DNA from: Pseudomonas vranovensis DSM 16006
Lineage (GTDB): Bacteria > Pseudomonadota > Gammaproteobacteria > Pseudomonadales > Pseudomonadaceae
Assembly: GCF_000425805.1 (NCBI RefSeq)
Contig: NZ_KE384454.1
Location: 1 to 64,000 of the forward strand
DNA: 64,000 bases
Reading direction: 5' to 3'
Part shown: piece by piece, positions 35,935-44,644 of the stretch
How positions within the stretch are numbered: the first letter of the stretch is position 1
How the letters are laid out: the number at the start of each line of letters is the position of its first letter
Notes under the pieces: model-generated
Told to the model about the DNA's origin: nothing
Seen by the model: the letters and a program-made list of their open reading frames with translations, nothing else
Databases searched by the model: none
Program-made: the position numbers and the translations under genes

Positions 35935-35946
35935 CGGGGCAGGGGC

Positions 35947-37341
35947 TCAAGCGCGGCGGTCGAGCCATACGGTCTGGGCGTTGCAGAACTCGCGCACGCC
36001 AAAGTGCGAAAGCTCGCGGCCAAAGCCGCTCTTCTTGACGCCACCGAAGGTCACGCGCGGGTCGGAGGCGCAGATGCCGTTGACGAACACGCCACCGGTG
36101 TCCAGTTCATCGGTGAGCTGGGCGGCCAGCGCCAGGTCCTGGGTGTAGATCGTCGAAGCCAGGCCGAACTCGCTATCGTTGGCCAGCGCCAGGGCATGCT
36201 GGGCATCGCGGGCGGTGATGATCGAGGCCACCGGGCCGAACAGCTCCTGGCGGAACGAAGTCATCTGGTCGGTGACGTCGGCCAGCACGGTTGGCTCATA
36301 GTAGTTGCCCACGCCTTCGGCCTTGTGCCCGCCCAACAGCAATGTGGCACCTTCGGCCAGAGTGGCCTGGACCTGCTCGTCCAGTTCGTCGCGCAGGTCA
36401 TAGCGTGCCATCGGGCCCAGGTAGGTCTGCTCATCCAGCGGATCGCCCATCACCAGCTTGCGCGTGGCTTCGACGAATTTCTCGGTGAACGCCTGCACCA
36501 CGCCTTGCTCGACGATCAGGCGCTTGGCAGCGGCGCAGACTTGGCCAGTGTTGGCGTAGCGGCCAATGACAGCGGCGCGAACGGCTTCATCGAGGTTGGC
36601 GTCGTTGAGCACGATGAACGGGTCGGAGCCACCCAACTCCAGCACACACTTCTTCAAGGCGGCGCCGGCCTGGGCACCGATGGCCATGCCGGCACGCACG
36701 CTGCCGGTCAGGGTCACGGCGGCGATGCGTGGGTCCTTGATGGCTTGGGAGACGCCTTCTGGGGTAACGTTGATGACCTCGAATACGCCTTCAGGCAACC
36801 CCGCCTGCTTGATCACGTCCAACAGCAGGTAGGCGCTGCCCATCACGTTCGGGGCGTGCTTGAGTACGTAGGTGTTACCGGCAATCAGCGCTGGTACCGC
36901 GCCACGCAGCACCTGCCAGACCGGGAAGTTCCACGGCATCACCGCCAGGATCGGGCCCAGCGGGCGGTACTCGATACGCGCCGTGCCATTGTCCACCAGT
37001 GTGGACTCGGCGCTCAGCATGCCCGGGCCCTGGGCAGCGTACCACTCGCACAATTGCGCACATTTCTCCACTTCGCCGCGAGCCTGGGCCAGGGGCTTGC
37101 CCATTTCCAGGGTGATCATTCGGGCCATGGCCGGCGCGTTCTCACGGAGGGCGCCGGCCAGGTTCAAGATCAGTCGGGCGCGCTCGCTGACTGCGGCACG
37201 GCGCCATTGGGCAAAGCCCGCTGCGGCACGTTGCAGGGCGGTATCCAGGGCGGCTTCGGATTCGTACGGGTAATGACCGATGGCCTCGCCGGTGGCGGGG
37301 TTGATGGACACAGCGTGGGTATGGTTTGGGAACGCGGTCAT
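35947..37341 (-). CDS. sad: NAD-dependent succinate-semialdehyde dehydrogenase (Sad-type)
   Basis: A 464-residue aldehyde dehydrogenase very similar to E. coli Sad (YneI) throughout, for example IEYRPLGPILAVMPWNFP, TGSVRAGMAIGAQAGAALKK, the general-base Glu in LELGGSDPF and the nucleophile in TGQVCAAAKR. It would oxidise succinate semialdehyde to succinate in GABA/polyamine or related catabolism. ATG 37341 has AGGA upstream and gives the expected N-terminus; the in-frame start at 37356 adds five residues. It is divergent from a LysR regulator that may control it. Confidence 0.92.
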   Translation of the reverse strand: MTAFPNHTHAVSINPATGEAIGHYPYESEAALDTALQRAAAGFAQWRRAAVSERARLILNLAGALRENAPAMARMITLEMGKPLAQARGEVEKCAQLCEWYAAQGPGMLSAESTLVDNGTARIEYRPLGPILAVMPWNFPVWQVLRGAVPALIAGNTYVLKHAPNVMGSAYLLLDVIKQAGLPEGVFEVINVTPEGVSQAIKDPRIAAVTLTGSVRAGMAIGAQAGAALKKCVLELGGSDPFIVLNDANLDEAVRAAVIGRYANTGQVCAAAKRLIVEQGVVQAFTEKFVEATRKLVMGDPLDEQTYLGPMARYDLRDELDEQVQATLAEGATLLLGGHKAEGVGNYYEPTVLADVTDQMTSFRQELFGPVASIITARDAQHALALANDSEFGLASTIYTQDLALAAQLTDELDTGGVFVNGICASDPRVTFGGVKKSGFGRELSHFGVREFCNAQTVWLDRRA

Positions 37342-37418
37342 GGCACAGTCCTGCAAATGTTTGGGAATGACGCCAGCGTAGGGGGCTGTGCCTATTGTGG
37401 AAACTGAATAATAATGAG

Positions 37419-37436
37419 CCTTTCATTCATGAAAGG
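37419..37436. promoter_or_regulatory. Palindrome overlapping the lysR ribosome binding site
   Basis: CCTTTCAT-TC-ATGAAAGG is a perfect 8-bp inverted repeat with a 2-base centre. Its right arm contains AAAGG, part of the AAAGGAG Shine-Dalgarno of the LysR gene. It may be an autoregulatory operator, or a short hairpin masking the RBS. Confidence 0.6.
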
Positions 37437-37444
37437 AGAATGCT

Positions 37445-38332
37445 GTGGACCTGGTCCAGCTGGAGATCTTCAAGGCCGTGGCCGAGCATGGCAGCATCAG
37501 TGTCGCGGCCCAGCATATCCATCGGGTGCCGTCGAACCTGACCACACGGATCAAACAGCTGGAATCGGACCTGGGCGTCGAGTTGTTCATTCGTGAAAAA
37601 AGCCGCCTGCGCCTGTCGCCGGCTGGCTGGACTTTCCTCGACTACACCCGGCGCATCCTCGCGCTGGTAGACGAGGCGCGCCTGACCGTGGCGGGCGAGG
37701 AGCCCCAGGGGCCTTTTGCCCTGGGCTCGCTCGAAAGCACGGCGGCAGTACGTATTCCGGCGCTGTTGGCTGCCTATAACCAGCAGTACAGCAAGGTCGA
37801 ACTGGACCTTTCTACCGGGCCGTCCGGGGCGATGATCGAAGGGGTGCTGGCCGGGCGACTGGTGGCCGCCTTCGTCGATGGCCCGGTGCTGCATCCGACC
37901 CTGGACGGCGTGCCGGTATTCAAAGAGGAAATGGTCCTGATCGCACCCCTCAACCATGGGCCGGTCGCCCGTGCCCAGGATGTCAACGGCGAGAACATCT
38001 ACGCCTTTCGCGCCAACTGCTCCTATCGCCACCATTTCGAACGCTGGTTCAGCACCGATGCCGCAGTGCCGGGAAAGATCTACGAGATGGAGTCCTATCA
38101 CGGCATGCTCGCGTGCGTAAGCGCCGGCGCCGGCCTGGCGCTGATGCCGCGCAGCATGTTGCAGAGCATGCCGGGGTGCGCCACGGTGAGTGTCTGGCCA
38201 CTGTCCGAAGACTTTCGCTACCTCGACACCTGGCTGGTCTGGCGACGGGGCACCGTGTCGCAGAGCCTGTCGAGTTTTGTCGATCTGCTTGAGGCGCGCC
38301 GGGCGGACGCGACCGTCGAACAGGCGGGATAA
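37445..38332 (+). CDS. LysR-family transcriptional regulator
   Basis: A 295-residue LysR regulator. The N-terminal winged HTH reads LEIFKAVAEHGSISVAAQHI and continues VPSNLTTRIKQLE; a substrate-binding co-inducer domain fills the rest. The start is GTG 37445, 6 bases after AAAGGAG. Being divergent from the succinate-semialdehyde dehydrogenase gene, it is the likely regulator of that gene, and the palindrome at 37419 is a candidate site. Inducer unknown. Confidence 0.92.
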   Translation: MDLVQLEIFKAVAEHGSISVAAQHIHRVPSNLTTRIKQLESDLGVELFIREKSRLRLSPAGWTFLDYTRRILALVDEARLTVAGEEPQGPFALGSLESTAAVRIPALLAAYNQQYSKVELDLSTGPSGAMIEGVLAGRLVAAFVDGPVLHPTLDGVPVFKEEMVLIAPLNHGPVARAQDVNGENIYAFRANCSYRHHFERWFSTDAAVPGKIYEMESYHGMLACVSAGAGLALMPRSMLQSMPGCATVSVWPLSEDFRYLDTWLVWRRGTVSQSLSSFVDLLEARRADATVEQAG

Positions 38333-38406
38333 ATCGCGCGGTACGCCGGTGTTCATTGGCTATATTGAATCCAGCGCACTCATGCCATGTGCGAGCCGGA
38401 GCAGTC

Positions 38407-38769
38407 ATGCTTGATTATTTTGCCTTGGGTCTGTTGATCTTCGTGGGGCTGGTGCTGTTCTACGGCATCATCGTGCTTCACGATATTCCCTATGAAATCG
38501 CCGTTCACCGCAACCATCCACATCAGGATGCCATCCATGCCACGGGGTGGGTAAGCCTGTTCACCTTGCATGCGCTTTGGCCGTTTTTATGGATCTGGGC
38601 GATGCTTTACCGCGAGGATCGCGGCTGGGGCATCGGCTCGGGCAGCGCCCAGCCTTCGGCAGCCGACCTGCAGCGAGAAGTACAGGAGCTGCAACAACGG
38701 GTGGCCCAGCTGGAAGCGGCCCAGGCCCGCGCACGTGATGCGCGTGTCGAGTCGGGCGGGGGGATCTAG
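38407..38769 (+). CDS. DUF3302 small membrane protein (YiaW-like)
   Basis: A 120-residue protein with two membrane helices (about 5-25 and 47-66) and a C-terminal coiled coil, LQREVQELQQRVAQLEAAQA. It fits DUF3302, found in E. coli YiaW, which is also encoded next to an HlyD-type protein (YiaV). Here the HlyD gene starts 3 bases after the stop, so they form a pair. ATG 38407 has GGAG upstream. Molecular function is not established. Confidence 0.85.
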   Translation: MLDYFALGLLIFVGLVLFYGIIVLHDIPYEIAVHRNHPHQDAIHATGWVSLFTLHALWPFLWIWAMLYREDRGWGIGSGSAQPSAADLQREVQELQQRVAQLEAAQARARDARVESGGGI

Positions 38770-38772
38770 ACC

Positions 38773-39732
38773 ATGGACCTGCTGCTGGTGCTCACTTACG
38801 CCGCGATCTGCGTGGCGATCTTCAAACTGTTCCGCATCCCCCTCAACAAATGGACCGTGCCCACGGCAGTGCTGGGTGGGGTGCTGATTATCGGTGCGCT
38901 GATTTTCACCATGAACTACAACCATCCCTATTCGGAGGTGGCGCGTTCCTATTTTGTCTCGGTGCCGGTGATTCCGGTGGTCACCGGCAAGGTCATCGAT
39001 GTGCCGGTACAGGGCAACCAGCCGCTGGAGGAAGGCGATGTGCTGTTTCGTATCGATCCGGCGCCGTTCCAGTACCGACTTGCCTCGCTCAAGGCCCAGC
39101 AGTTGTCGGCCAAGGGGGATCTGTACCGGATCAATGAGTTGATCAAGCGCAACTTCGGCACCCGGCGTGAGCAGGAAGCGGCCATCGCCCGGGTCGATGA
39201 CTTGCAGGCGCAGATCAACAACGCCCAGTTCGAGCTGGACAGCACGGTGGTGCGTGCGCCAAGCAAGGGGTATGTGACTCATGTATCGCTGCGCAAGGGG
39301 ATGATGGCGAGCAAGCTGCCACTGCGACCCTCGATGGTATTCATTCCTGAAGAGGGGCAATACTTTGCGGCCTGGATGCGGCAGAACAGTTTGCTGCGAC
39401 TGGTGCCTGGCGACGAGGCGGAGGTGGCATTCGACGGTATCCCGGGCAAGGTGTTCAAGGGGCGGGTGAAGAATGTCATCGCCGTGATTGCCGAAGGGCA
39501 GGTGCAGCCGTCGGGGAACCTGATCGGCTTCACCGGTTCGCCGCCGGCGGGGAGGGTGCCGGTGATCATCGAGATCACCGACCCGGAGTTTGCCAAGTAC
39601 AGTGCACAGATGCCGGGTGGGGCGTATGGGCAGGCGGCGCTGTACAGCCAGCACTTTCATCACATTGCAGCGATGCGCAAGATCCTTCTGCGCATGGCGG
39701 CCTGGATGAACTACGTCTTCCCGTTCCATTGA
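38773..39732 (+). CDS. HlyD-family membrane fusion/adaptor protein (YiaV-like)
   Basis: A 319-residue periplasmic adaptor anchored by N-terminal hydrophobic segments (about 1-20 and 30-50). A biotinyl-lipoyl-like half (VTGKVIDVPVQGNQPLEEGD, then VLFRIDP), a helical hairpin and the beta-barrel part (STVVRAPSKGYVTHVSLRKG) follow. Adaptors usually serve an MFS or ABC exporter, but here the only partner is the DUF3302 protein, as in E. coli yiaVW. The exported substrate is unknown. Confidence 0.9.
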   Translation: MDLLLVLTYAAICVAIFKLFRIPLNKWTVPTAVLGGVLIIGALIFTMNYNHPYSEVARSYFVSVPVIPVVTGKVIDVPVQGNQPLEEGDVLFRIDPAPFQYRLASLKAQQLSAKGDLYRINELIKRNFGTRREQEAAIARVDDLQAQINNAQFELDSTVVRAPSKGYVTHVSLRKGMMASKLPLRPSMVFIPEEGQYFAAWMRQNSLLRLVPGDEAEVAFDGIPGKVFKGRVKNVIAVIAEGQVQPSGNLIGFTGSPPAGRVPVIIEITDPEFAKYSAQMPGGAYGQAALYSQHFHHIAAMRKILLRMAAWMNYVFPFH

Positions 39733-39767
39733 GGTAGGCAGGAACAACGGTCTTGCCCTGACCTTTG

Positions 39768-39810
39768 CGGGAGCCGGTCTTGCCGGCGATCGACCGCAAA
39801 GCGGTCGAAC
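39768..39810. repeat. Short intergenic palindrome, REP-like
   Basis: It includes the perfect hairpin CGACCGC-AAA-GCGGTCG (39791-39807) next to GGGAGCCGGTCTTGCCGGCG. It lies in the convergent gap between the HlyD and AI-2E genes, where it could end both transcripts, although no T-run is present. Confidence 0.55.
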
Positions 39811-39834
39811 CCCATCTGGAAGTTGTATCGACCT

Positions 39835-40965
39835 CTACAGGCTTTGTCGCGGGGCAAGCTCGTCCTGCAAAGGACTGGGCTCGGGTTTGTCGACGGCCAG
39901 CGGTTGCGCCACCCAGGACATGAACAGCTCATAGCCAACAGCCAGCAGCACAGGGCCTATGAACAGGCCGATGATGCCGTTGGTGAGCATGCCGCCCAGG
40001 GCGCCGATCAGTACCACCGGCATGGGCACGGCGACCCCGCGGCCCAGCAGCAGCGGCTTGAGGACGTTGTCGGAGAGTCCGGCCAGGATGGTCCAGATGG
40101 CGAAGATCACAGTGCTGGCGCCCACGCCGTCATGGGCGAAGACGTAGACCACGATCGGCAGGGTGATCAGCAGGACCGGCAACTGGGTAATTCCCAGCAG
40201 CAACACCAGCAAGGCCAATACCCCGGCAGCAGGCACGCCCATGATCACCAGGCCGATGCCTACCAGAATCATCTGGATAAAGGCGATGCCCACCACGCCC
40301 TGAGCCACGGCACGGATGGTGGAGGTGCACAGTTCGGCCAGCTGTGGCCCGCGTTCAGGGCCGGAAATACGCGTGGCGATGGCAACCCCGGTGCGATGAC
40401 CGGTTTCGCCCTTGGCCATGATGATGCCCGCGATGATCAGTGCCAGCACAAACACCAGAATGCCTGAGCCGATACCTGCCAATTGAGTCAGCAAGGTCTT
40501 GCTCACGCCCTTGAGGTGCGGCGCCACTTGCGACAGTGCCCAGCTCAGGTCGGAGCTGGCGTGTTCCCAGATGCCGTACAGCGGGGCACCGATCAGGGGC
40601 CAGTCGCGCACGTTGGCAGGCGGTGGCGGGATTTCGATGACCTGGTCTTCAAAGCCCTGGATACCCGCATGCACCGACTGCGCAATCGAGGTGCCAAGCA
40701 GGCTCAACGGACCGATCAGGCAGGCCAGGCCGACGATCACCAGCAGTACTGCCGCCAGGCCATTGCGACCGCCCAGCCAGCCACCCAGGCGCTGGTTCAC
40801 CGGGTACAGGGTGATGGCCAGGATCACCGCCCACAGCATCAGGCTGAGGAACGGCTTGAAGATATCGAAGCAGAACATCACCAGCACCGCGATCAAGCCT
40901 GCGCGGATAAGTACATCTAGCAGTTCCCTGCCGTTGCCAAAGTGGATGGGTCGATGCTCGGCCAT
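39835..40965 (-). CDS. AI-2E family transporter (YdiK/PerM-like permease)
   Basis: A 376-residue membrane protein with about eight hydrophobic segments and the AI-2E exporter family layout. The C-terminal region includes FAIWTILAGLSDNVLKPLLL and GRGVAVPMPVVLIGALGG, the typical glycine-rich block. Family members range from quorum-signal exporters to Na+/H+ antiporters, so the name does not fix the substrate. AGGAAGGA lies upstream of the ATG. A REP hairpin separates it from the pqi operon. Confidence 0.88.
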   Translation of the reverse strand: MAEHRPIHFGNGRELLDVLIRAGLIAVLVMFCFDIFKPFLSLMLWAVILAITLYPVNQRLGGWLGGRNGLAAVLLVIVGLACLIGPLSLLGTSIAQSVHAGIQGFEDQVIEIPPPPANVRDWPLIGAPLYGIWEHASSDLSWALSQVAPHLKGVSKTLLTQLAGIGSGILVFVLALIIAGIIMAKGETGHRTGVAIATRISGPERGPQLAELCTSTIRAVAQGVVGIAFIQMILVGIGLVIMGVPAAGVLALLVLLLGITQLPVLLITLPIVVYVFAHDGVGASTVIFAIWTILAGLSDNVLKPLLLGRGVAVPMPVVLIGALGGMLTNGIIGLFIGPVLLAVGYELFMSWVAQPLAVDKPEPSPLQDELAPRQSL

Positions 40966-41002
40966 GTGAGATTCCTTCCTGATGTTCGAGGGGGTATGTC
41001 AT

Positions 41003-41056
41003 TCGCGGGGCAAGCCCGCTCCCACAGGCTAGGGTGGGAGCGGGCTTGCCCCGCGA
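41003..41056. repeat. Perfect 23-bp REP hairpin at the end of the pqi operon
   Basis: Arms 41003-41025 and 41034-41056 are perfect inverted repeats (23 bp, beginning TCGCGGGGCAAGCCCGCTCC) with an 8-base loop. The hairpin abuts the pqiC stop codon (41057-41059), so on the pqi transcript it would act as a 3' stabiliser or processing/termination structure. Confidence 0.85.
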
Positions 41057-41608
41057 TCAATGCACCGCTGGGCAGCGACTGGCGCCGCCACGGGCTGCCT
41101 GGCTGACCTGTTCGGTAAAGCGTTTGATGTTCTGTTGATGGGCCACCACCAGTTCTTCGATGGTGCCGCCCGCCGGGGTCTGGATCACACTGCGGCAATT
41201 AAGGGCCCCGGCATCGCTGCCGCCGGCCGCACGCAGGCGCCAGCGGGCATCGAACAAGGCGTACTGCCCCGGCACCGAATCAAATCGCTGCACATCCACC
41301 CGCAAGCCCATGCCCGGCTGGGCACTGTTGCTGGAGAACTGGTTGATCAGGGCGTTCTGCAGCTCATCGGCAAGGCTTGCGCCCCACCATTCGGTTTCCA
41401 GGATCGCCAGGCTGCTGTTGCTCTGGCGGATCACCAGTTGCGGCCGATCAACCTGGGGCGGCACGCTGATCATCTCCAACTGCACATCAACGCTGTTGAC
41501 CGGCACCGGCTGCTGGGGGATCAGGGTGTGGTAGTGGATCGGGTCGCTGCGGCAAGCGGCGAGCATCAAGGTCAGGCCCAGTAATGCGAATTTGGTGGCG
41601 TGCGCCAT
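41057..41608 (-). CDS. pqiC: PqiC, outer-membrane lipoprotein of the Pqi MCE system
   Basis: A 183-residue lipoprotein with lipobox LMLAAC (Cys19) and the PqiC/ABC-type-auxiliary fold (YHTLIPQQP, then ILETEWWGASLADELQNALI). PqiC docks the PqiB needle at the outer membrane in phospholipid transport. ATG 41608 has AGGAG 8 bases upstream; an extension to 41629 lacks this support. It follows pqiB by 17 bases. Confidence 0.92.
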   Translation of the reverse strand: MAHATKFALLGLTLMLAACRSDPIHYHTLIPQQPVPVNSVDVQLEMISVPPQVDRPQLVIRQSNSSLAILETEWWGASLADELQNALINQFSSNSAQPGMGLRVDVQRFDSVPGQYALFDARWRLRAAGGSDAGALNCRSVIQTPAGGTIEELVVAHQQNIKRFTEQVSQAARGGASRCPAVH

Positions 41609-41625
41609 GGTCGGTGCTCCTGCAG

Positions 41626-43278
41626 TCAATTGCGCGACGGTTTCAAGGTGTCAGCCGGGGCATCCTTGGGCCTGCCTCGCAGCAGTGACTCAGGATTTCG
41701 GCCCAGGTAGTCAGCCAGTTCACGCAAGGAGCGCGACATGCGTCCCAGCTCGTCGAGGGTCTGGGTCAGTTGCTCACGCTGCGGCGAGTCGTCGGCCAGG
41801 GTCGAGTTCGCCGATTGCAGCGTCTTGCTGACTTCCGCCAGCGTGCCCTGAACGCCCGGCAAGGTGCGGTTGTTGAACTGCTGCAAGCCCTTGCGCAGTT
41901 CCACCAGATTGGCATCCAGGTTGTTGGCGATGCGCTCGATCGGCAGGCGATTGAGACGGTCGACCATGACTTCGAATTTTTCCTGCAACTGCTCGAGGCT
42001 ACCCGGTACGGTGGGAATCATGATTGGCCGGGCAGTGGGGTCGAAGGTCACTTTGGGCGCCTTGGGGTCGAAGTCCAGGGCGATGTACAACTGCCCGGTG
42101 AGCAGGTTGCCGCTGCGGGCCTGGGCGCGCAGGCCGTTGTCGATGAACATGCCCAGCACCTCGGCTGCACCTTGTTCGTCTTCGGGGTTGTGCTTGAGGG
42201 CCTTGAGCAACTTGGTGTGGGCATTGCCCAGGCGTTGCGGGTAGATGACGATGCCGACATTGACCGGAAAGCTGCGTTGCTTGAGGTCAAAGTCCAGGTT
42301 TACCGACACCACCTTGCCGATCTCCACGCCAAGGAACTCCACCGGGGCGCCGACCTTCAGGCCGCGCAGCGCCTGGTCGAAGCGCAGGGCCAGGTATTGC
42401 GCCTTGCCGTTGGGCGGGGCGAGGGCGGTCTGCTCGTTCTCGAACAGCTCGAACACCTTGTCTTCGCTCGCCACCTGGTCTTCGGGGTTGAACGGCGGGG
42501 CGCGAAACGCGATACCGCCCACCAGCAGTGACGACAGCGACTCGGTGCGCACGGCAAAGCCATTGGCACCGGCTTCGACATCGATGCCGCTGGCATTCCA
42601 GAAGCGCGTGTTATTGGTGACAAACGCATCATTGGGCGATTGCACGAATACTTCGATGTCCACGCCCTTGCCATCTTTGCTCAGTTGGTAGGACACCACC
42701 TGGCCGACGGGGATCTTGCGAAAGTACACCGGCGAACCAACCCCTAGCGACCCCAGGTCGCTAGTGTGCAAGGTAAAGCGCTTGCCTGGCTCGTCGTAGG
42801 TGATGGGCGGCGGCATTTCAAGGCCGGTGAAGGATTTTGCCCGGGCACCTTCCTTGCCGGCATCGGCACCAATGAAGTCACCCGAAAACAGCGTGTCGAT
42901 ACCCGACACGCCGCCGGCACCGATACGCGGCCGCACCACCCAGAAGGTGGAGTCCTTGCGGGTAAAGTTTTCGGCGTGCTTGACCAGTTGCACGGTAGCG
43001 GTGACGTGTTTCTGGTCATCGCTGAGCTCAACGGTGGAGACCTTGCCGATGACCACATTACGGTATTTGACTTCGGTCTTGTTGGCGGTCAGGCCCTCAC
43101 CTGTCTTGAAGGTGATCTCGATGGTCGGGCCTTGCTGCAACCAGTTGTGTACCACCAGGGAGATACCCACCAGCACCGCGATAATCGGCACGATCCACAC
43201 CAGTGAAACGCTGAAGCGCCGGGTTTTGACGGTTGCTGCGCCTGGCACTGGCGGTTCTTCAGTGACTGCTGACTTCAT
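41626..43278 (-). CDS. pqiB: PqiB, MCE-domain trans-envelope lipid transport protein
   Basis: A 550-residue protein with an N-terminal membrane anchor (about 24-45) and three successive MCE domains (starting near 50, 165 and 290; for example GPTIEITFKTGEGLTANKTE). A helical C-terminal segment that forms the needle in E. coli PqiB comes last. It bridges inner and outer membranes to move lipids. It overlaps the pqiA end by 20 bases, so the operon is compact. Confidence 0.94.
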   Translation of the reverse strand: MKSAVTEEPPVPGAATVKTRRFSVSLVWIVPIIAVLVGISLVVHNWLQQGPTIEITFKTGEGLTANKTEVKYRNVVIGKVSTVELSDDQKHVTATVQLVKHAENFTRKDSTFWVVRPRIGAGGVSGIDTLFSGDFIGADAGKEGARAKSFTGLEMPPPITYDEPGKRFTLHTSDLGSLGVGSPVYFRKIPVGQVVSYQLSKDGKGVDIEVFVQSPNDAFVTNNTRFWNASGIDVEAGANGFAVRTESLSSLLVGGIAFRAPPFNPEDQVASEDKVFELFENEQTALAPPNGKAQYLALRFDQALRGLKVGAPVEFLGVEIGKVVSVNLDFDLKQRSFPVNVGIVIYPQRLGNAHTKLLKALKHNPEDEQGAAEVLGMFIDNGLRAQARSGNLLTGQLYIALDFDPKAPKVTFDPTARPIMIPTVPGSLEQLQEKFEVMVDRLNRLPIERIANNLDANLVELRKGLQQFNNRTLPGVQGTLAEVSKTLQSANSTLADDSPQREQLTQTLDELGRMSRSLRELADYLGRNPESLLRGRPKDAPADTLKPSRN

Positions 43279-43906
43279 CCATGCGCTCCTTGGGTTCGGG
43301 GCTTTCCCAGATCATTCGAGGGTCGAAACTCATCGCGGCCAGCATGGTGAACACCACCACCAGGCCAAAAAACAGAATGCCCGGGCGCGGTTCGATGTCG
43401 CCCAGGGCCTGGAACTTGACCAGTGCGGCGACCAGCGCCACGACAATTACATCGAGCATTGACCAGTAACCGATCAGTTCGACGAAACGATAGAGTTTGG
43501 AGCGCTCTTTCTGGGCCCAGTCGCTGCCGCGCTGCACGGTGATCAGCAACAGGCCCAGAGCGACGAACTTGGTCGCCGGTACGGCGATACTGGCAATGAA
43601 AATGATCGAGGCGATGTCCCAGGCGCCGTGGGCCCAGAACTCGATCACCCCGCTCATGATGGTGCTGTCGTCCGCGCTGCCGAGCATTTTGGTGTTCATC
43701 ACTGGCAGCAGGTTGGCCGGTATATAGAACACCAGCGCGGCGATCAGGTACGCCCAGGTGCGGGTCAGGGAATTGGGTTTGCGCTCGTGTACCGGGGCGC
43801 CGCAGCGCGGGCACTCATGCACGGGGCCTGCGGTGGTGTCGCAGGCCTTGCCGCAGGCGTGGCACAGCACCAGGTTGAGCTCGTTGGCCAAGGGTGGACG
43901 GTTCAT
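43259..43906 (-). CDS. pqiA: PqiA-like inner-membrane protein, second half
   Basis: A 215-residue protein with a zinc-ribbon-like CHACGK...CPRCGAP pair near the N-terminus followed by four membrane helices, the PqiA domain. E. coli PqiA is a single protein carrying two such domains; here they are separate genes. Its ATG overlaps the previous stop (ATGA), so the two halves are coupled and probably assemble. The GTG at 43921 is a less likely start. Confidence 0.9.
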   Translation of the reverse strand: MNRPPLANELNLVLCHACGKACDTTAGPVHECPRCGAPVHERKPNSLTRTWAYLIAALVFYIPANLLPVMNTKMLGSADDSTIMSGVIEFWAHGAWDIASIIFIASIAVPATKFVALGLLLITVQRGSDWAQKERSKLYRFVELIGYWSMLDVIVVALVAALVKFQALGDIEPRPGILFFGLVVVFTMLAAMSFDPRMIWESPEPKERMDEVSSH

Positions 43907-44502
43907 GGCAGTTCGTCCCACAATTCACGGATATCGCGGCCGGCGACGCGGATGATCAACAGGCTCAGGGCCGCCAGGGCCAACAGGCCGATACCGGGCA
44001 GCACATCCAGCAAACCGGCCAGTTTGAACACCGCGACCATGGCGCCGAGCAGGCAGACTTCGAGCATGCTCCAGGGGCGCAGGGTTTCCAGCCAGCGCAT
44101 GCACCAGGTGAAGCCCGGTGAGCGTTGTCCCGCCAGGGCGTAGGTCAGTACCCAGATCAGCAGCACCAGCTGGAACATCGGCGCGATGATGATGGAGACC
44201 GCTGCCACCAGCGCGATAAAGGTGATCGGCCCGGCGGCCAGGGCATGCACCGAGTCCCAGAGGGTGGCGCTGTTGGAAAAGCCCTGCACGCTGATGCTCA
44301 TCACCGGGTAGAAGTTGGCCAGTATCCACAGCACCGCGGCGGTGAGGGTCAGGGCCAGGCGCTGCTGCAGGTCAAGGCCGTTGTAGCGTTGCAGCACGGC
44401 ACCACAGCGCAGGCACAAGGCCTTCTGGTGCTTGGCGAGGGGGACCTTGTGGTACACACAGTCGCAATGTTCGCAGATGATCAGTTGATCGGTTTGCAGC
44501 AT
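43903..44502 (-). CDS. pqiA: PqiA-like inner-membrane protein, first half
   Basis: A 199-residue protein with the zinc-ribbon pattern CEHCDC...CLRCGAV and four hydrophobic segments, matching the first PqiA domain. It heads the pqi operon (pqiA1-pqiA2-pqiB-pqiC) on the minus strand and is divergent from the DUF2092 gene across a 142-base gap. It is thought to act as the inner-membrane partner of the PqiB channel. In E. coli, pqi is paraquat/SoxS inducible; no such site was recognised here. Confidence 0.9.
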   Translation of the reverse strand: MLQTDQLIICEHCDCVYHKVPLAKHQKALCLRCGAVLQRYNGLDLQQRLALTLTAAVLWILANFYPVMSISVQGFSNSATLWDSVHALAAGPITFIALVAAVSIIIAPMFQLVLLIWVLTYALAGQRSPGFTWCMRWLETLRPWSMLEVCLLGAMVAVFKLAGLLDVLPGIGLLALAALSLLIIRVAGRDIRELWDELP

Positions 44503-44644
44503 GGTACGCGCTCAGACTGCCGGCGGGGACTAGCTCAATATAGACGGCATGCGGACAAGCTCACGGATTTTTCCCACATCTGCAGCCAGTCGATTGACTT
44601 GGGCTATACCTAACTGGCTCGAACCACCCGCACGGAGTGCGCCG

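Noticed and set aside
41057..41629. Frameshift or truncation in pqiC
   Set aside because: Signal, lipobox and conserved segments are continuous from ATG 41608 to the stop; length is normal.
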